Shown: in pieces, positions 12,023-27,000 of the stretch
Position numbering within the stretch: position 1 is the stretch's first letter
Layout of the letters: the number at the start of each line of letters is the position of its first letter
Source: Gigantopelta aegis
Lineage: Eukaryota > Mollusca > Gastropoda > Neomphalida > Peltospiridae
Length of the DNA: 64,000 nucleotides
NCBI RefSeq assembly: GCF_016097555.1
Contig: NC_054704.1
Location: 78,046,263-78,110,262 of the forward strand
Direction: 5' to 3'
Made by a program: the position numbers and the translations under genes
The notes under the pieces: generated by a model
The model's input: only the letters and a program-made list of their open reading frames with translations
What the model was told of the DNA's origin: nothing
Databases searched by the model: none

Positions 12023-15000
12023 TAATTTCTGATATTTTTTAGTACATACATATAAGTTTACCCTCCGCACCCTCTGGCAGAAACCCAGGGTAGGTATTAA
12101 AATAATTATTTGGTGTAGAGTATTTTTAATATGACATACAGAAAGCATTAAAAAGTACAATTTTATTATGCTTTAATAATCGACACTAGCTTTAAAATTA
12201 TTTAACTATCATTCCTTCTGGCCAGAGTACATATATTGTTCCTGCCAAAGTGTTAGCATTTTAATTTTAATGACAATATACTGAACTGACGATAAACATT
12301 GTTAACTAACGTAATAATTCACGTTTTGAAGGTGTTTTATTATGAGGTTAACAAACCAACTAGATCAAGAGACGTTAGTATGGAGTCGTTATGGGCTGTC
12401 GGTGAAAATTAATTTGTAAATTATAGGTAAATAAATGTGAAGTTTAAATATTCGTATGTGAACAAATTGCAATACCTTTATTTAATGTATATTTTAAGTA
12501 CATACTTGTTTTAATTTTCACATGGTAAATGTACCATAACCTGCTGTATTTAGTTGGTGTAAAGCCCATTCGATGACAATAATGCGTCCATGTTTTAAAA
12601 CAACTTTCGTGTTTTTTTGGAAATCGAAACCATGATGTTGGCCGTTTCTTGGGATGCATTGCTGTTACTGTTGCAGTTAAACACTGCGCAGTTAACAATA
12701 TATAATTACGTCGACAGTATATAATAACACTAATTATGTTGTAAATTAAATTTCCGATAAACCTGGAGACAAAAAAAAGAAAAAAACGACTAAAAGGCAC
12801 AACCAAAGAATCAACACGTGTACCGGTATTGCTTGCTAACTCTCACCGATGACGTATTGCCTCGCTTTCGTTCAGATCTATGCATAATCCCGCCCACTTC
12901 TGTTTTTACCCCAAACCTAAGACGCGCAGCTGACCGGTGCCTCGCAGCGAGCCAGGCGTTAGAGTAATGTGGTCTTTGACGCTAACTTAATCCATTACAC
13001 ACTACATGTCTTTTGGTGTCCGGTCTCCTTTAATATACTGTACATGTAGATAATAATTTCAAAGGTATTACAAAGGTTATTCTTGCCCACTGGACAGGGT
13101 TATTCAGCTTAAATGAGTTTCATTGTTTGTAAAGTCTGAACCAAAATGTTAACAACTACCAAAAATTGCTCTTCTACCTTTCTTTTTCGTTAGATTTTAC
13201 TCACATTTTGTCCAGACAGAAATCTAGGAAAAACCATTGCAATGACACAGATTCCACATACTAGATGATGACCATGTCACCAATATCGACTTCGCTGAGA
13301 TCGCATAGGGCAAAAAGCATGTAATTTTGTGCCGGCTGCCATTTTGACTTTTTATGGAATATTCTCCAAGAGGGGTGAAAGGATATGATTTAATCTAGCA
13401 ACATCATAACATGTTATGATATAAAAGCAAACGTGATGACGCCATATTTCATTTTTTAAATTATTTTTTGTTTGTTTAAATATACCACTAAAGATCATTG
13501 ATTTTATATTAATTATGTCACATACTTTGGAGACTTTCACCCCTCTTGAAGAATATTCCATAAAAAAAGCAAAATGGCAGACGGCTGAAAACTGAATGTA
13601 TTTTGCCCTATGCTATCTCAGCAAAGTCGATACTGGCGACATCGTTACAGTCTCATATGTGAAAGCTGTGTCACTGTAATGGTTTTTTCACAACTTGTGT
13701 GTGGACAAAATTTGGGTTAAATGTAACGGTAATTAAAGGTAGGAGAGTAATGTTTTGTAGTTGTTAACAATTTGGTTCGGAATTTAGGTGAAATGTTTAC
13801 GAATCGTTCAACAATAAACAAACCGTACATAGTTTACAAAATTAATGTTTTGTTACTGTAATTAAATGGGCAAGAAAAAGAATCAATCATCCTTATGAGG
13901 TATAGATAAGGCAATTCCAACCCTCAGGACAAAATGTTTTTGTAAAACAAAAAACCATTTGTCCCTCGGGTTGGAATTGCCGTATCTATACCTCACAACG
14001 GTGATAGATTCTATTAAGAAAAAGGTCACCTCAGTGTACATACATTTATTTGTGGAACAGTCCTCGCCTCTAGCACTGGAGCTTTCACCATCCTGGTCTG
14101 AGTCAGAATCTGAAACAGATGCCAGTTCATGCAACTTGAGTCCAGTGAGATTGGACAGGATCAGAAACATGGCATCTGATTGGAAGAATCTCACACAGTC
14201 CTGCACTATGGTTGGCTGGTTGGTCGTGTCACATGTACAGTAGTTTCTGTAAGCAACACAAGCACTGATTGGAAACAATTTAGCAACAAAAGTTATTTAT
14301 GGATAAAATCATGATGATAAAGATGAAAAGAAGGGCCTGAATTTACAAAGCCATTATTAAGTTAACACACATATAACTACATACTTTTACAATGCTTAAA
14401 CACCTGTGTTTAAGAAAAACAGGCTTCGTAAATTTGGCACATAGTTTTTACACGTAGACCACATTTTAATCAGTCAAATACTGACTAGTGAATATAATTA
14501 GGTAAGTTATCAATTTTTAAAAATAAATTTGATACATTTATGTGTAAAAAAAAACCCAACGTTTCTCAGATACCAGGTAATTGTAATGCTATCAACTAGA
14601 TGTAACTAAACCATAAATTGTAAAAATAGGTAAGATTTAATGACAATTACACAACATTAAATACTTTGAAAACAGTTCAGAATCTACTAGCCTAGACCTA
14701 AGATGAATTTTGATTTGAATGATTAAACTGAGCCCACAAAAATACAAACACATTTATATAGTTTTAGTTTTTCTGCCAGAAAGATATGTTTGGGTAAGGG
14801 GGTATCGGGGGTGGGGGGTGGGGGAGCTCCACCAAAACGAAAATGGGTTACATTTAGGGTTAGGGTTAAGAAAATCATACAGTAATGATAAGAGTAAATT
14901 AGTTTTGTCAAAAGGTTAACTTTTAAAAAAAATCTACAAATAAATGTGGGTATGGTGCCATACCTGTTTTACCCTCTGGCAGAAACCCTGAGTTCATTGA

Positions 15001-18000
15001 ATGTAATGTTACCTTTTATGAGCTGGTCCTCTTGAGTTCCATTCAACATTTTGTGAACGTAAAGCCAGCAACAATTCAGAATATTTCTTTGACTGCAAAA
15101 GACAAACATTAATTTTTTGCTAATGAAGGAAGGAAATATTTTATTTAACGACACACTCAACACATTTTATTTACGGTTATATGGCATCAGACATATGGTT
15201 AAGGACCACACAGATATTGAGAGAGAAAACCCGCTGTCGCCACTTCATGGGCTACTCTTTTCGATTAGCAGCAAGGGATCTTTTATATGCACCATCCCAC
15301 AGACAGGGTAGTACATACCACGACCTTTGATATACCAATCGTGTCTCACTGGCCGGAACGAAAAAGAGCCCAATGGGCCCCGACGGGGATTGATCCCAAA
15401 CTGACCACGCATTAAGTGAGCGCTTTACCACTGGGCTACATCCTGCTCCGTTTGCTAATAATTGCTTCATACCATTAATATGATTATCTTAGAGACAGTA
15501 TATAATTTTATACTACATGATATATTCTTTAAATATTTGTAAAGTATATAATCCTAAAAAAAATATTAATTTAAATTCAATCTGTATTGCTACAAAAAAA
15601 TCATTTCTAAATTCAACTTCTTATTACAACAGTAAATGTATACAGCAAATCCTGTTAAGCAATAACAGAATCTTTGAATCTTTTTCAACCAATATAACTT
15701 TGAATCTTTCAATCAATGATTAGGAATCTTTTAAACAATATCACTATGAAAATTATAAACCAGTATGACTGAATTTTCTCAACCAATATGACTATGAATC
15801 TTTCAACAAACTAGTACCGTATGAATTATTCAACCAGTAAGAAATACCTGTAAAAAGTCTTGAAGCTGTATTTCAGAATCTGATTCAAATGTTTCCCGGA
15901 TTTCCACCTGGGTTTCAGGATTTAGATACACAGGATTTATCCATGCATAAAGTTCACTTTCCTAAAAAACAACCCCACATATTCTTGGTTCACTGGTAGA
16001 AAGTTAAAGTTTGTTTTGTTTAACGACACCACTGGAGCACATTGATTAATTAATCATTGGCTATTGGATGTCAAACATTTGGTAATTCTGACTCATAGTC
16101 AACAGAGGAAACCCACTACATTTTCTTAATACAGCAAGGGATCTTTTATATGCACTTTGACACAGACAGGAAAGCACATACCACGGCCTTTGACCAGTTG
16201 TGGTGCACTAGTTGAAATGAGAAAAACCCCATTCAGTTGAACGGATCCACTGAAGTGGTTCGATCCTGTGATGCAAGCACCTCCGGCAAGCACTCAACCG
16301 ACTGAGCTAAATCCCGCCCCTCACTGGTAGATGACTGAGAGGAAAACTGTAGACATTGTAAATGTTCCACTGAGCTGTGCCACCACTCTGGGTTGGGCCG
16401 GTAGAGGGAAATGAAAAAATGTGTATCATGTAACATGAAAACACCAGCTGTTTTCTTTATTATTTAAAATAACTGTTTATTTGTTAATGCTGTTATTAAT
16501 ACTATTAATTGTTTACTGAAATAACATGCTGACATTTAAAAAAAAGAAGATATTTGGAATAATGTATGCAAGAAAATGAGTATTCCCTTATTTAGCCTCT
16601 AATGGAAAAAGCTGGACTGCAGAATGGGGATTCCCTTTATTCTGTGTTGTATTTTTTCTACAAATAAAGAAAAAAACAATTGCAGAAAGAGTTTGTTATA
16701 TTGATGAAATAGTATAGTTATACACTTTGAATTACAAGAATTGAAAAGGATCATTTTTGATGTTCATGAAGGTATTAAACCACAGAACTGATTTACACTC
16801 TTACATCACATGTAGTGTTTTCCCTAGTTTGTTTTAGCATGGTGCAGCACCATGCCTCAATAGTCTAGCACCATCTTGCCGTAATCAGCACCATGCTGCC
16901 CTGAGATTAAACAAGCCTTTTTCACAAATTAATTCTAAAATTGCCTTTATAAAACACCCAAAAAGGTATTATTAATTAATAAAATATGCCTTTTATATCT
17001 TTTGCCATTCATTTATTAAAGCAAGCACATAAATTACATTAATGTTTATTTCAATTAATTTTGGTGTATTTTTAATGAAAAACAAGTGCCCCGAAAATGG
17101 TGAAAATGCCCCAAAAGTGTTTGGTCTACCATGCCTTGCCAAATTTCTAGGGAAATCACTAACATGTATGCATGCATGTATGTATATATGTATGTATGTA
17201 TGGGTTCACAATGTAGCTTCATACAGTATGTAAAGCAGTTTAGTAGTTAATACTCCCACCAACATACAGCACTATCAGGTTCAATTATTGTATGAATTCT
17301 ACCTCTAACGATACACATGGAGTCAGGGAGGCAGCTGGCTCAATGAACGGTGGAGGTCGGGATATTGGAGGACCATGGTACCACCCTGTGATGGAAAGTC
17401 GAGTCTTGTATCTCGATAAAACTTCTGCTACCTGCAAGAGGTATGATTTAAAATTCTGATTATTTACGTCCATAAAATATTTATTAAAAAACAAACACCA
17501 AAAATGTTATATTTTTAATTTTTTGTAATAAAAATTCATTTCTTGTAATAATTGAAAAGACGTACACCAATTTCTTCATTTAATTTAAACTTCTCTCTTT
17601 ATGTTCAACCTATTCTGGATCTAAAACCATTCTCTTAATGATTCTAATACATGTTATTAACAGATCATACAAATGTTTCAATTAAAAGGTGATTCAAGTT
17701 AATCTAAAATCTCAAACATGTTGTGACATTAATTTTCTCAAATGAATATTATACAATTATATATATTTACAATAAGGTTTCAAACATTGTTATATTAAAG
17801 GGACATTCCTGAGTTTGCTGCATTGTAAGATGTTTTCGACTAGTAAAATATTTCTATGATTAAACTTACATATTAAATATATTTTCTTGTTTAGAATATC
17901 AGTGTCTGTATATTCAATGTGTTTCTGGTCATCTTAATATTTGAAAGAAGCCCAAACTGGATTTTGTCTTCAAATAATTTCGTATGTACGAAAAAAAAAT

Positions 18001-21000
18001 ATTTTAGGAAATAAAATGAAATTTAACCTAGTACAAATATTAAAACAATCAGAAACATGTTTAATTCTGCAGCCACTAATATTTTATACAGAAAAATATA
18101 TTAGATATATAATTACAATCGTTAAAAAGTCTCTGTTAGTCGATAACAACTTAAAAAGTGCAGCAAACTCAGGAATGAATGTACACACCCCTTTAAGAAA
18201 TATGAAACCATAGTAGTGCAGCAAACTCAGGAATGTCCCTTTAATATCATAGTAGTACACACCGATATAAATTAAGAAATACTGAAACCATTGTGCCGTA
18301 GCTGTGTAATTCACGCTATGTCGAAAGCTCTACAAACCTGGTTTATAACTTTGAGTAGTTATTAGGAAACTTGAACATACATGTATTTTCAGTTAGTTAT
18401 CTACCTGATGGAAGGATTTTTCCGTCACCTCAAACAAAGCTAGACAGTTTCTTTGTGGACAAATAGACTTCACTATGTTACGAGGCTGGCCATTCTCTGA
18501 AACATTTCACACAAAACAAGAAATTAATTCTTCAATTAATTCAAACAAATAAGAGATATTTTTTACTTATTCAAAAGATGAATGATAATGCCAAACAAAA
18601 CCATTAATGATACCAGGTTGTCAATAAACCCCCCCTCCAAAAAAAAACCCAACCCCAACAACAACAAAAGCCTCCAACAATTTAATAGTATACAGTCTTT
18701 TTATCTGTAATACTATGACAATTATATATTATTACTTATACATGTACTATCAAATTCTAAAATTCAAGGATTAAACAGGTAGAATCATAAATTCATATTT
18801 TATGCATAGATTTATTATATTTTCACTTTGTTCTTAAATTTGTTGATAGATGTGAAAGCAGTATGTAACTCTTTCTGTTGGCTGATCCACTTACATGTAT
18901 TTGTAAACTTTGTTTTACCAAATCTACGAAAGGGTTCATACACTGCGTCATCAACAAAATTCCATGACCTTCCATGACTTTTTAATGGCATTTTTCATTA
19001 CCTTTTTAATAAAGACTTTCAAGGATTATTCTGTCATTATCATTATCATCAAATTATATTACAGTGCATTGACATAAAGCAGCAATCTTTCCAAAAAAAA
19101 ATTTATATGGAAAAAATTAATTATCAATAACTTTCATTTTCCATAACTATCACTGATCTAACTAAAAATTCAATCCTATTCCAGGCTTAGAAAGTAACAT
19201 TTGCATATTCCAGGGCCCATATTTTCGAAGTGATCTTAGTGCTATGAAAGAAAGAAAGACATGTTTTATTTAACTAGCACTCAACACATTATTTTACGGT
19301 TATATGGCGTCAGACATATGGTTAAGGACCACATAGATTTTGAGAGGAAACCCGCTGTCGCCACTACATGGGCTACTCTTCCGATTAGCAGCAAGGGATC
19401 TTTTATTTGCACTTCCCACAGGCAGGATAGCACAAACCATGGCCTTTGTTGAACCAGTTATGGATCACTGGTGGTGCAAGTGGTTTACACCTACCCATTG
19501 AGCCTTGCGGAGCACTCACTCAGGGTTTGGAGTTGGTATCTGGATTAAAATCCCATGCCTCGACTGGGATCCGAACCCAGTACCTACCAGCCTGTAGACC
19601 GATGGCCTACCACGACGCCAACGAGGCCGGTTTAGTGCTATGAAATCGTAAAACTATTGTAAGCTATGACATCACTATCGCACATGCCATAGTGATGCCA
19701 TAGCTTACAATGGTTTTACGATTCCGTAGCGCTAAGATAGCTTTAAAACCATGGGCCCTGGATTTCCATTTTCATTGAACTTTGTACTATTCCATGGACT
19801 TGATTAGTGGATTGTTTTATCTAGCCAAAATGTCTTGAAAGGACTAGTGACTTTCTCAAATATTTGACAAACCAAGAACCAATATGTATAGGTTAGAAGG
19901 CATAAAGACGTTTCTTCAGAAATAACCGATTTAGACAGCATTTCATAGGTTCATTACTTGATACGGGTTAGGGCAGGCGTCATTGCATGTTTGTGCCAGT
20001 TATTTTGATGTCATTCATACAGCTCTTGGCGATGATTTCTAGCCAGTTGTGTCGAAGTAATTTTGGTTACGTGACTTGTTATTAAGATGGCTTTTTGATG
20101 TGTTTTCATGATTAAGACAATCGAAATGCTGATATCCGATTGATTAAATTGGATAGAAACCGAGGAAATGCTGTCTAAAAAATGTAAGATAACTTAAATG
20201 TTATCCTTTAACTTTTGTGCAATTCCTCCTTTAACAATGGACTGAACCAAATGTCCCAAAAACCAACACATTGGCTAGAATCTTCTTCTATTGTATCCTG
20301 GCTATTCAGTTTTCTATCTTGTTATAATCTCTATTTTTTGTCCAGCTCTTGCAGTCCATTATTAAAGAAAGAAATGCACAATGGTTCAGAGATATGCCCT
20401 GTAGTATATAAAAAGATATATTCTGACCATCCGTGTCAAAGAGATCTAGAGTTCCCCCATCAGCCGAACTCCAGCTATCAGGGACGAGGTACAGAATGTA
20501 GGCTATCCTCCTGCTTTCTAGCTCATCATCATGACATAGCAACACATCTATAAAACAACACAAATTATACCAAACAATGCATTTCATTTGTTCCATTTAG
20601 TTTCATGCTTCTATCCAATAAATATTCAAATGCACTTTCCGGTGCTCACAGCTAACTGAAGACTTAATAGCATTTAAATAATTAATATTTTGTAAGTATT
20701 ATGAAAAATAACAAATACATGTACATATAAATATGTTTTAAAAATAAATTATTAACTACAGTCAAACCTGTCCTAGCAGCCACCTGAAACCAGCGGTCAC
20801 CTGCCTTGAGTGGCCACTCCCCCCCCCCCCCCCAAACGATTTATAATGTAAATGAACCTGTAATAAGCAGTCACCTTTCTATGCAGCCAGCGGCCACCTA
20901 AATCGGATCCCAAATCGCTAAAATACCTGTATTAAGCGGCCACAGTAAATGTTTACTGATATATAAAAGGGATATTTTAACAACAGCGATAAGGTGCAGC

Positions 21001-24000
21001 AAATAACCAATCTTTACACCTTCAGGAATACTAGTACCCATTCAGTCTCAACATCTATACTGTGTATCAATTAAAAAAGTATGACTCTGGAAGGCATCTA
21101 ACTGCCTCTAGGCAAGCTACGCTTAACATTTGTAGATTCACGTACTATGACAATACACCGCATGAAGTAGGAATTAAATAATTAAATGGAAAAAGAAAAC
21201 AAACTTGTTGAGAATGATTAATTTAATACATTCCATTTACATTATTTCTGAAGGAGACGATATGTGAAAAGTTGATTTATAGTCAACAAATGTTTTAAAG
21301 ACCATATATGTGGCAACCTGTACTCAGTGGCCACCTGTCTCAAGCAGCCATTTTTATTTATTCCCTTGTGTGACCGCTTAAGACAGGTTTGACTGTATAT
21401 TAATCAAGATGCATTCACTGTCAGTCTACTCATTCCTTGGTTCAAGATATCTATAATTGGTACCTACTTCGTATACAAAATACTGAAGTTAATCCTTTAA
21501 TTGAATGACTAAAGGCTTATTTTCAAAAGCAATACACATCAGATGATCTACAAATTTAGCCGATAAAGGTAACTCAGACCTCATGTGACACTGTTGGCTG
21601 TGTGTGTACTGCCAACTTGTTGCGGTATCTGTGATTGTGTAATGATGTTGTGAAGAGGTGTTTTCAAACATCGGATGCATGTTTGTTCCTAATTTGCTCC
21701 GTCGGTGTCATAAGGTGTGAATTACGGTGTAATGAACAGAATAACATTGATGTACGTTCTTTCATACATATGGAAAGATGTTTGTTACGAAATACAATGA
21801 AGATTGAGCTACCATAAAAACTAGGATAATCAGAAACACACCAAATATACACCAATCCTATTCGTACACTTACCTTCGTCTGACACACAGCCGATGAATA
21901 TTTTTGTGCTGGAGTGTCATTAGATATTCATTCATGCAATATACACTTCGTATTTCAACAAGAAAATGTGTTTAATATGTCATCTTTGTAGTTAAAAAAG
22001 CTCTGTTTATGTTACTTGAAAACTTCTTAACGATGGCGGAAAACCCAGGCCAGTCCCTTGAAAGGAGATTTCTAAATGAGTGACAAGCAGTACGATACCT
22101 GTATACTTGTACTTGGAACAGAAGATATTAACATTCTCTGAGAGAGGAATCCCGGTGACGTCCGATAGCCAGCTGTGAAACTCACCCTGGAGCAATTCAC
22201 TGAAATCAGGAAACATGGTTATCATTATTAGAAACTGGGCATTTTCATAAAAGTAAAGTAATGCAGGGCTGTTTCTCGGGGCGAGCAAACAATTTAGGCA
22301 AATTATATATCTTTAAAAAAAATTAAAATCCAGTTATTTTGCAACAAATTATTGCAACAATTATAACATGAAATGTTTTCGCCAAATTAAAATAAAATTC
22401 TTAAAATTCACAAAGCTAGCCCTATAATGTCTCTTGGTCTTTAGGTACATACATTTTCTGGTTGATATAAAATGCATTTTCATGATTTTGAGCTATTACA
22501 AACATCATGATCATCATCATAGAGCTTGGTGTATGGACAGACATTTTCTTTCACTTTCCACATAGCTTCTTTACTCTGACTTCAGTGGACTTGGTTTGAG
22601 TTTGGAGTTTCCTTACTAGGATTCTGAGTCTCTCCAGGCCAGTTTTGATTTTGGAGTTTGCTTCTCCTAGACAGTTGTCTTTCTTGACTCACGTCCTGTC
22701 TGTCCAGTCCATGTTAGTCTAGTATCTACCCTTTGACCAGTCCAGCTTGGATGACCCTACCAGGAGCTGATGCTCCAGCTGGCATAGAGTCATTGAGACA
22801 TGCAAGCTACCTCCCCACGTCAAGGAATGGACCATGAGATTACAAATGTCAGGATGAAATGAAAAGTACAATGGATGTGCTATTGATTATTTAACCAAGA
22901 CGCTGTAGAGTAATGAGTACATGTATGTAATTTAAGTGTAAACAAAAGCTGTAAAAAAAATTAAATATTTGACACTGCCTGTCTTTGTTTATGGTTTTTA
23001 TTAGTTTACATTCAGTATCTTACACATCACCCATAATTAAAAGCTGTATAATAAGATAAAAACACATTTTACATAAATACTATAAGCTCAGAAAAAGAAA
23101 TAAAGATAGAACGTTTAATGTTTGTTTTGTTTAAGAACACCACTAGAGCACATGAATTAATTAATCATCAGCTACTGGATGTCAAAGATTTGGTAATTCT
23201 GACTTGTAGTCATCAGTGAAAACCCGCTACATTTTGCCATTAGCAGCAAGGGATCTTTCATATGCACTTTCCCACAGACAGGAAAGCACATAAAACCACC
23301 TTTGACCAGTTGTGATGCACTGTGGTTCGATCCAGTGACACAAGCACCTCAGGTGAGAAATAAAGATAGAATGATCATTTGTTATTGTATGTCACGTATA
23401 TCACAGCAACAACAAAAATACCATGATGTTTAGTAAAACATTCATAAAAATTAATAAAAAATACTCACTTCAGTGCTTTTATGTGTGGTAAGTTAATATT
23501 TTTCAAATCACAGCTCTGTCAAAAAAGAAAGAGAATGCATAAAGTTTAAAGATCTTACTAATAATACTAATTATTATAATAATTATAACAAAATGGAAAA
23601 ATGCTGTAAATGTATGGTCAGGGTAGCGTATCCATGCAATAATATACCAATTTTATTTTACTAGCAAATATTAAACAGTACAACTACCATAGGATAATAC
23701 ACAGATACCATCATTCACCATCCCTGGAACAGGCCTAGCTCTGTCACTCGCCAAATTCGCCAATTGCGAATTTCAAAAACAAATGGAAAATTTTATTCTA
23801 CTTTGGCAAAATAATTTCATACCGGTAAAAGAATTGATATTTTGTGAGAAAATAACTCTGTTTCTGCAATTTTTAAAATTTAGTAGATAATAGAGCAAAA
23901 TTTTCTGCTGACCCAGAACTAGCCCTGTGAAAACATAGGAAGAATAGCACTGCATCAGATATTTGTGAAGTATTAGTGCCACATTGATATGTATATCACT

Positions 24001-27000
24001 AACATGATATATGTGTTATCATATTTATGAAAAAGTGTACACTTAAAAGATCCCTTACTGCTACTTGTCGCAGTAATCTTTGGCAGGTCCATTCCCGTGG
24101 CTAGTGATATTCAATGTTAGGCTAGTAAATAACTACTATTACTATGCATGTATATAAACAATTCCTTGGGACTATTCTCTCACATTCTAGATCAAGTATT
24201 GTACTAAGTAAGACACCGCATAGCTATGGTTTAGATGTTGGCAAAGAAACCTTTTCCTTAACATAAGCGTACGAGCAAAACCTCAAATTCAGGCAAAAAT
24301 TAAACAGATATTCGGGCAAAATGTGCTAACTCGCGACCTTTTTATCGTGTATTCCCATCATTCTAGCCTCAAAATTAATTGTAATCCATGTAAAAATATG
24401 TTGTCATTCATTTGCAACCCTATATAACTATTTGGTAGTAATGCTAATATGAATAAATGTAGTTATCCACCCTTTTCGGAAATAATTTTTCAATTCGGTG
24501 AAAGCCAGCCTGCCCCCCTACAATAATGGGAGCCCATATGCCTATGTTCCTCAAACAATGAGTCAAATATTAAATACTAAAAGACATTTGGATAACCAAT
24601 CAATTTCTAAAATAATACATAATAGAAAATTAAAAAACAAAAAAATCCAGACACAGCAAAATCACACCTGATGAAATTTATACAGATCGTTATTTTTCTC
24701 TACATATGAAAGACTGGACAGTTCTCCTTCTAACTGCTTCAAGAAGTGGACATCTTGTATAAACTGTGGTATAGTAATGTGACAGAATGGTTCTTGTGAA
24801 AGGACTGGACCACATTTATCTGAAAGTATAAATTTAAAGTAAACAAATTAATATATATTTCCTCCAAAATTAAATTATTGCTGACAATTTTGTTTTCTTT
24901 AACTACAAGATATTTTTAGAATGATATGAACTGCAACAATTGCATGCAAGTTATAACAATATTTTCAATTTAATAACATGGGCAGTGTGCAATTTTGAGG
25001 AGAGTCTGGGAGCCTGAGGCTCGCAAAAATCATATAGGACTCTCTAGATTGGCTAGCATACGAGTCCACATGGCTAATAGAAATTATTTGTACAAATTAC
25101 ATTGATTTTTCATGCAAAACATTTAGCATATCTTTTGTTCTACTGGACATGCATGGCATGGCTTGCTGGGTTGGTGGCAGGCTCTAAAGGTTTGCAAACA
25201 GGGAGACCTTATGACGCTTACATTTTTTAAATCAAAATCACACACTGATGGGTAAAAATTTGAGAATCAATCTACAAATGTGTTGAAATAGAATATATAT
25301 ATTTGAAAGATGTAGGGACAGAGGTAGTCAGGCCTCGGATTTGGCAAAGATAGACAGAAGGACAGAGATGACACCTATAGTCCCCTCCTTCATCTTTAAA
25401 TAATAATAATAAAACTTTAAAATAATTCTGCTACACCATCACTTAAAATTTATAATATTTTACTATTTTATTGTTCAAATCAAAAGTTTGAAATTTTTAT
25501 ATTTTATAAATTAGGTCATTTACCCAATTGAAATGGCATAAAAAAGGATAAAAATAGTCTCCAACTACTTTGGAATCGATGGTCTTTGATCAAAGAATTG
25601 AAGTGCATGTTTTATTTTTGTTTACTGATTTTACATATATAATTAAGACATGCAGCAAAATATATTTATTCTGTAACACTTCTAAAATAAAATTTTAATT
25701 CAGTGTTTAGTAAATAAGAGTCCAAAAGTTGCCTTCATTAGTAATATAATGTCATCATGATTGGTTCAAATGTTGTTTGATGTCACAGACTTTAACTAAA
25801 ATATAAATATAATGTTCAGGTATACTTCCTATAGGTCTTATTGCCATACTGGCTTTCAAACAAACAACCCATTGACAGCAGTAAGAAATACACTAGCCCG
25901 AGTACCATACTCCGCCATTCGAAAGTTAGAAAGACATTTGGATGGTTAAGATCATTCTCTCAGCCAGAGATAACTCTATCTAGCGAAAACACAGAATTAC
26001 TGTCTACAGGATAGGTAAAGATTCCAGCTCTAATGCAACAATAATCGTATGTTTGATGTTTCATGGTACTACAGGAAGAAACTTGTCAGTACCTACGTAT
26101 ATCACCGAAACATTATTGAAAGAGGTGCTGACGGTTTCTTTTGTAATTGGGAACATCAGTTATGACAAATAACCACATTACCAAAAGTAACATCTGAACA
26201 ATTATCTTTATCACCATCAATCTCGTCTGGCTGCATCACAATTCTGTCATTACTCAAGGAAGATCACTTGTAACAAACTCTGCACTAAGTTAACAATTCA
26301 TATTAACGAGACTCTAGACATGTATACCGGCCTTGGTGGCGTCGTGGTTAGGCCATCGGTCTACAGGCTGGTAGGTACTGGGTTTGGATCCCAGTCGAGG
26401 CATGGGATTTTTAATCCAGATACCGACTCCAAACCCTGAGTGAGTGCTCCACAAGACTCAATGGGTAGGTGTAAACCACTTGCACCAACCAGTGATCCAT
26501 AACTGGTTCAACAAAGGCCATGGTTTGTGCTATCCTGCCTATGGGAAGCGCAAATAAAACATCCCTTGCTGCTAATTGGAAAGAGTGGCCCATGTAGTGG
26601 CGACAGTGGGTTTCCTCTCAAAATCTGTGTGGCCCTTAACCATATGTCTGACGCCATATATAACCATAAATAAAATGTATCAAGTGCATTGTTAAATAAA
26701 ACCTATGTAGCCTATGTGGCGACAGCGGGTTTCCTCTATAAAACAGTGTCAGAATGACCATATGTTTGACGTCCAATAACCGATGATAAGTTAAATTTTA
26801 ATCAATGTGCTCTAGTGGCGTTGTTAAATAAAACAAACTTTACTTTTTACTTTCTATACATGTATATACTAATAGTAACTAATTCAATTTACTACAGTTT
26901 CTTCCTTTAGTGTGTGTATCAGTGCTTAGTATGTGAAATATTTGTTACTGAATGATAATCATTGAATGTAGCCCGAGTACTCTGACTGTAAGAGAGCTAG

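Larger units (their letters stand above)
10235..13029. mobile_element. 2.8-kb TTAA-flanked, Kolobok-like DNA transposon derivative
   Basis: Inverted ends AGGAGACCGGACACCAAA (from 10235) and its exact complement (to 13029) are flanked by TTAA at 10231-10234 and 13030-13033. A TTAA target duplication with ends starting R-R-G fits the Kolobok superfamily, and the THAP-like exon inside supports that. The left end carries a plus-strand P2RX7-type ORF; the right end carries the minus-strand THAP exon. Nested inside are a 40-base C run, a (TA)n tract and MITEs at 11657-12097 and 11703-11850. No DDE core was recognised, so it looks non-autonomous. It sits in OGFOD1 intron 10. Confidence 0.75.

Noticed and set aside
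14030-14043. OGFOD1 exon 10 ending at 14030 (ACTGAG then GTGACC)
   Set aside because: It would leave exon 11 out of frame. The GTATGT donor at 14043 gives the right phase and restores Ser before DTPRCG.
16231-16320. A tRNA gene
   Set aside because: Box A/B-like words are the tRNA-derived head of a SINE with target duplications; no cloverleaf is intact. The same holds for the other SINE heads.
22550-22860. A host exon
   Set aside because: No frame with matching splice sites and not needed for the OGFOD1 model; looks like dispersed repeat.
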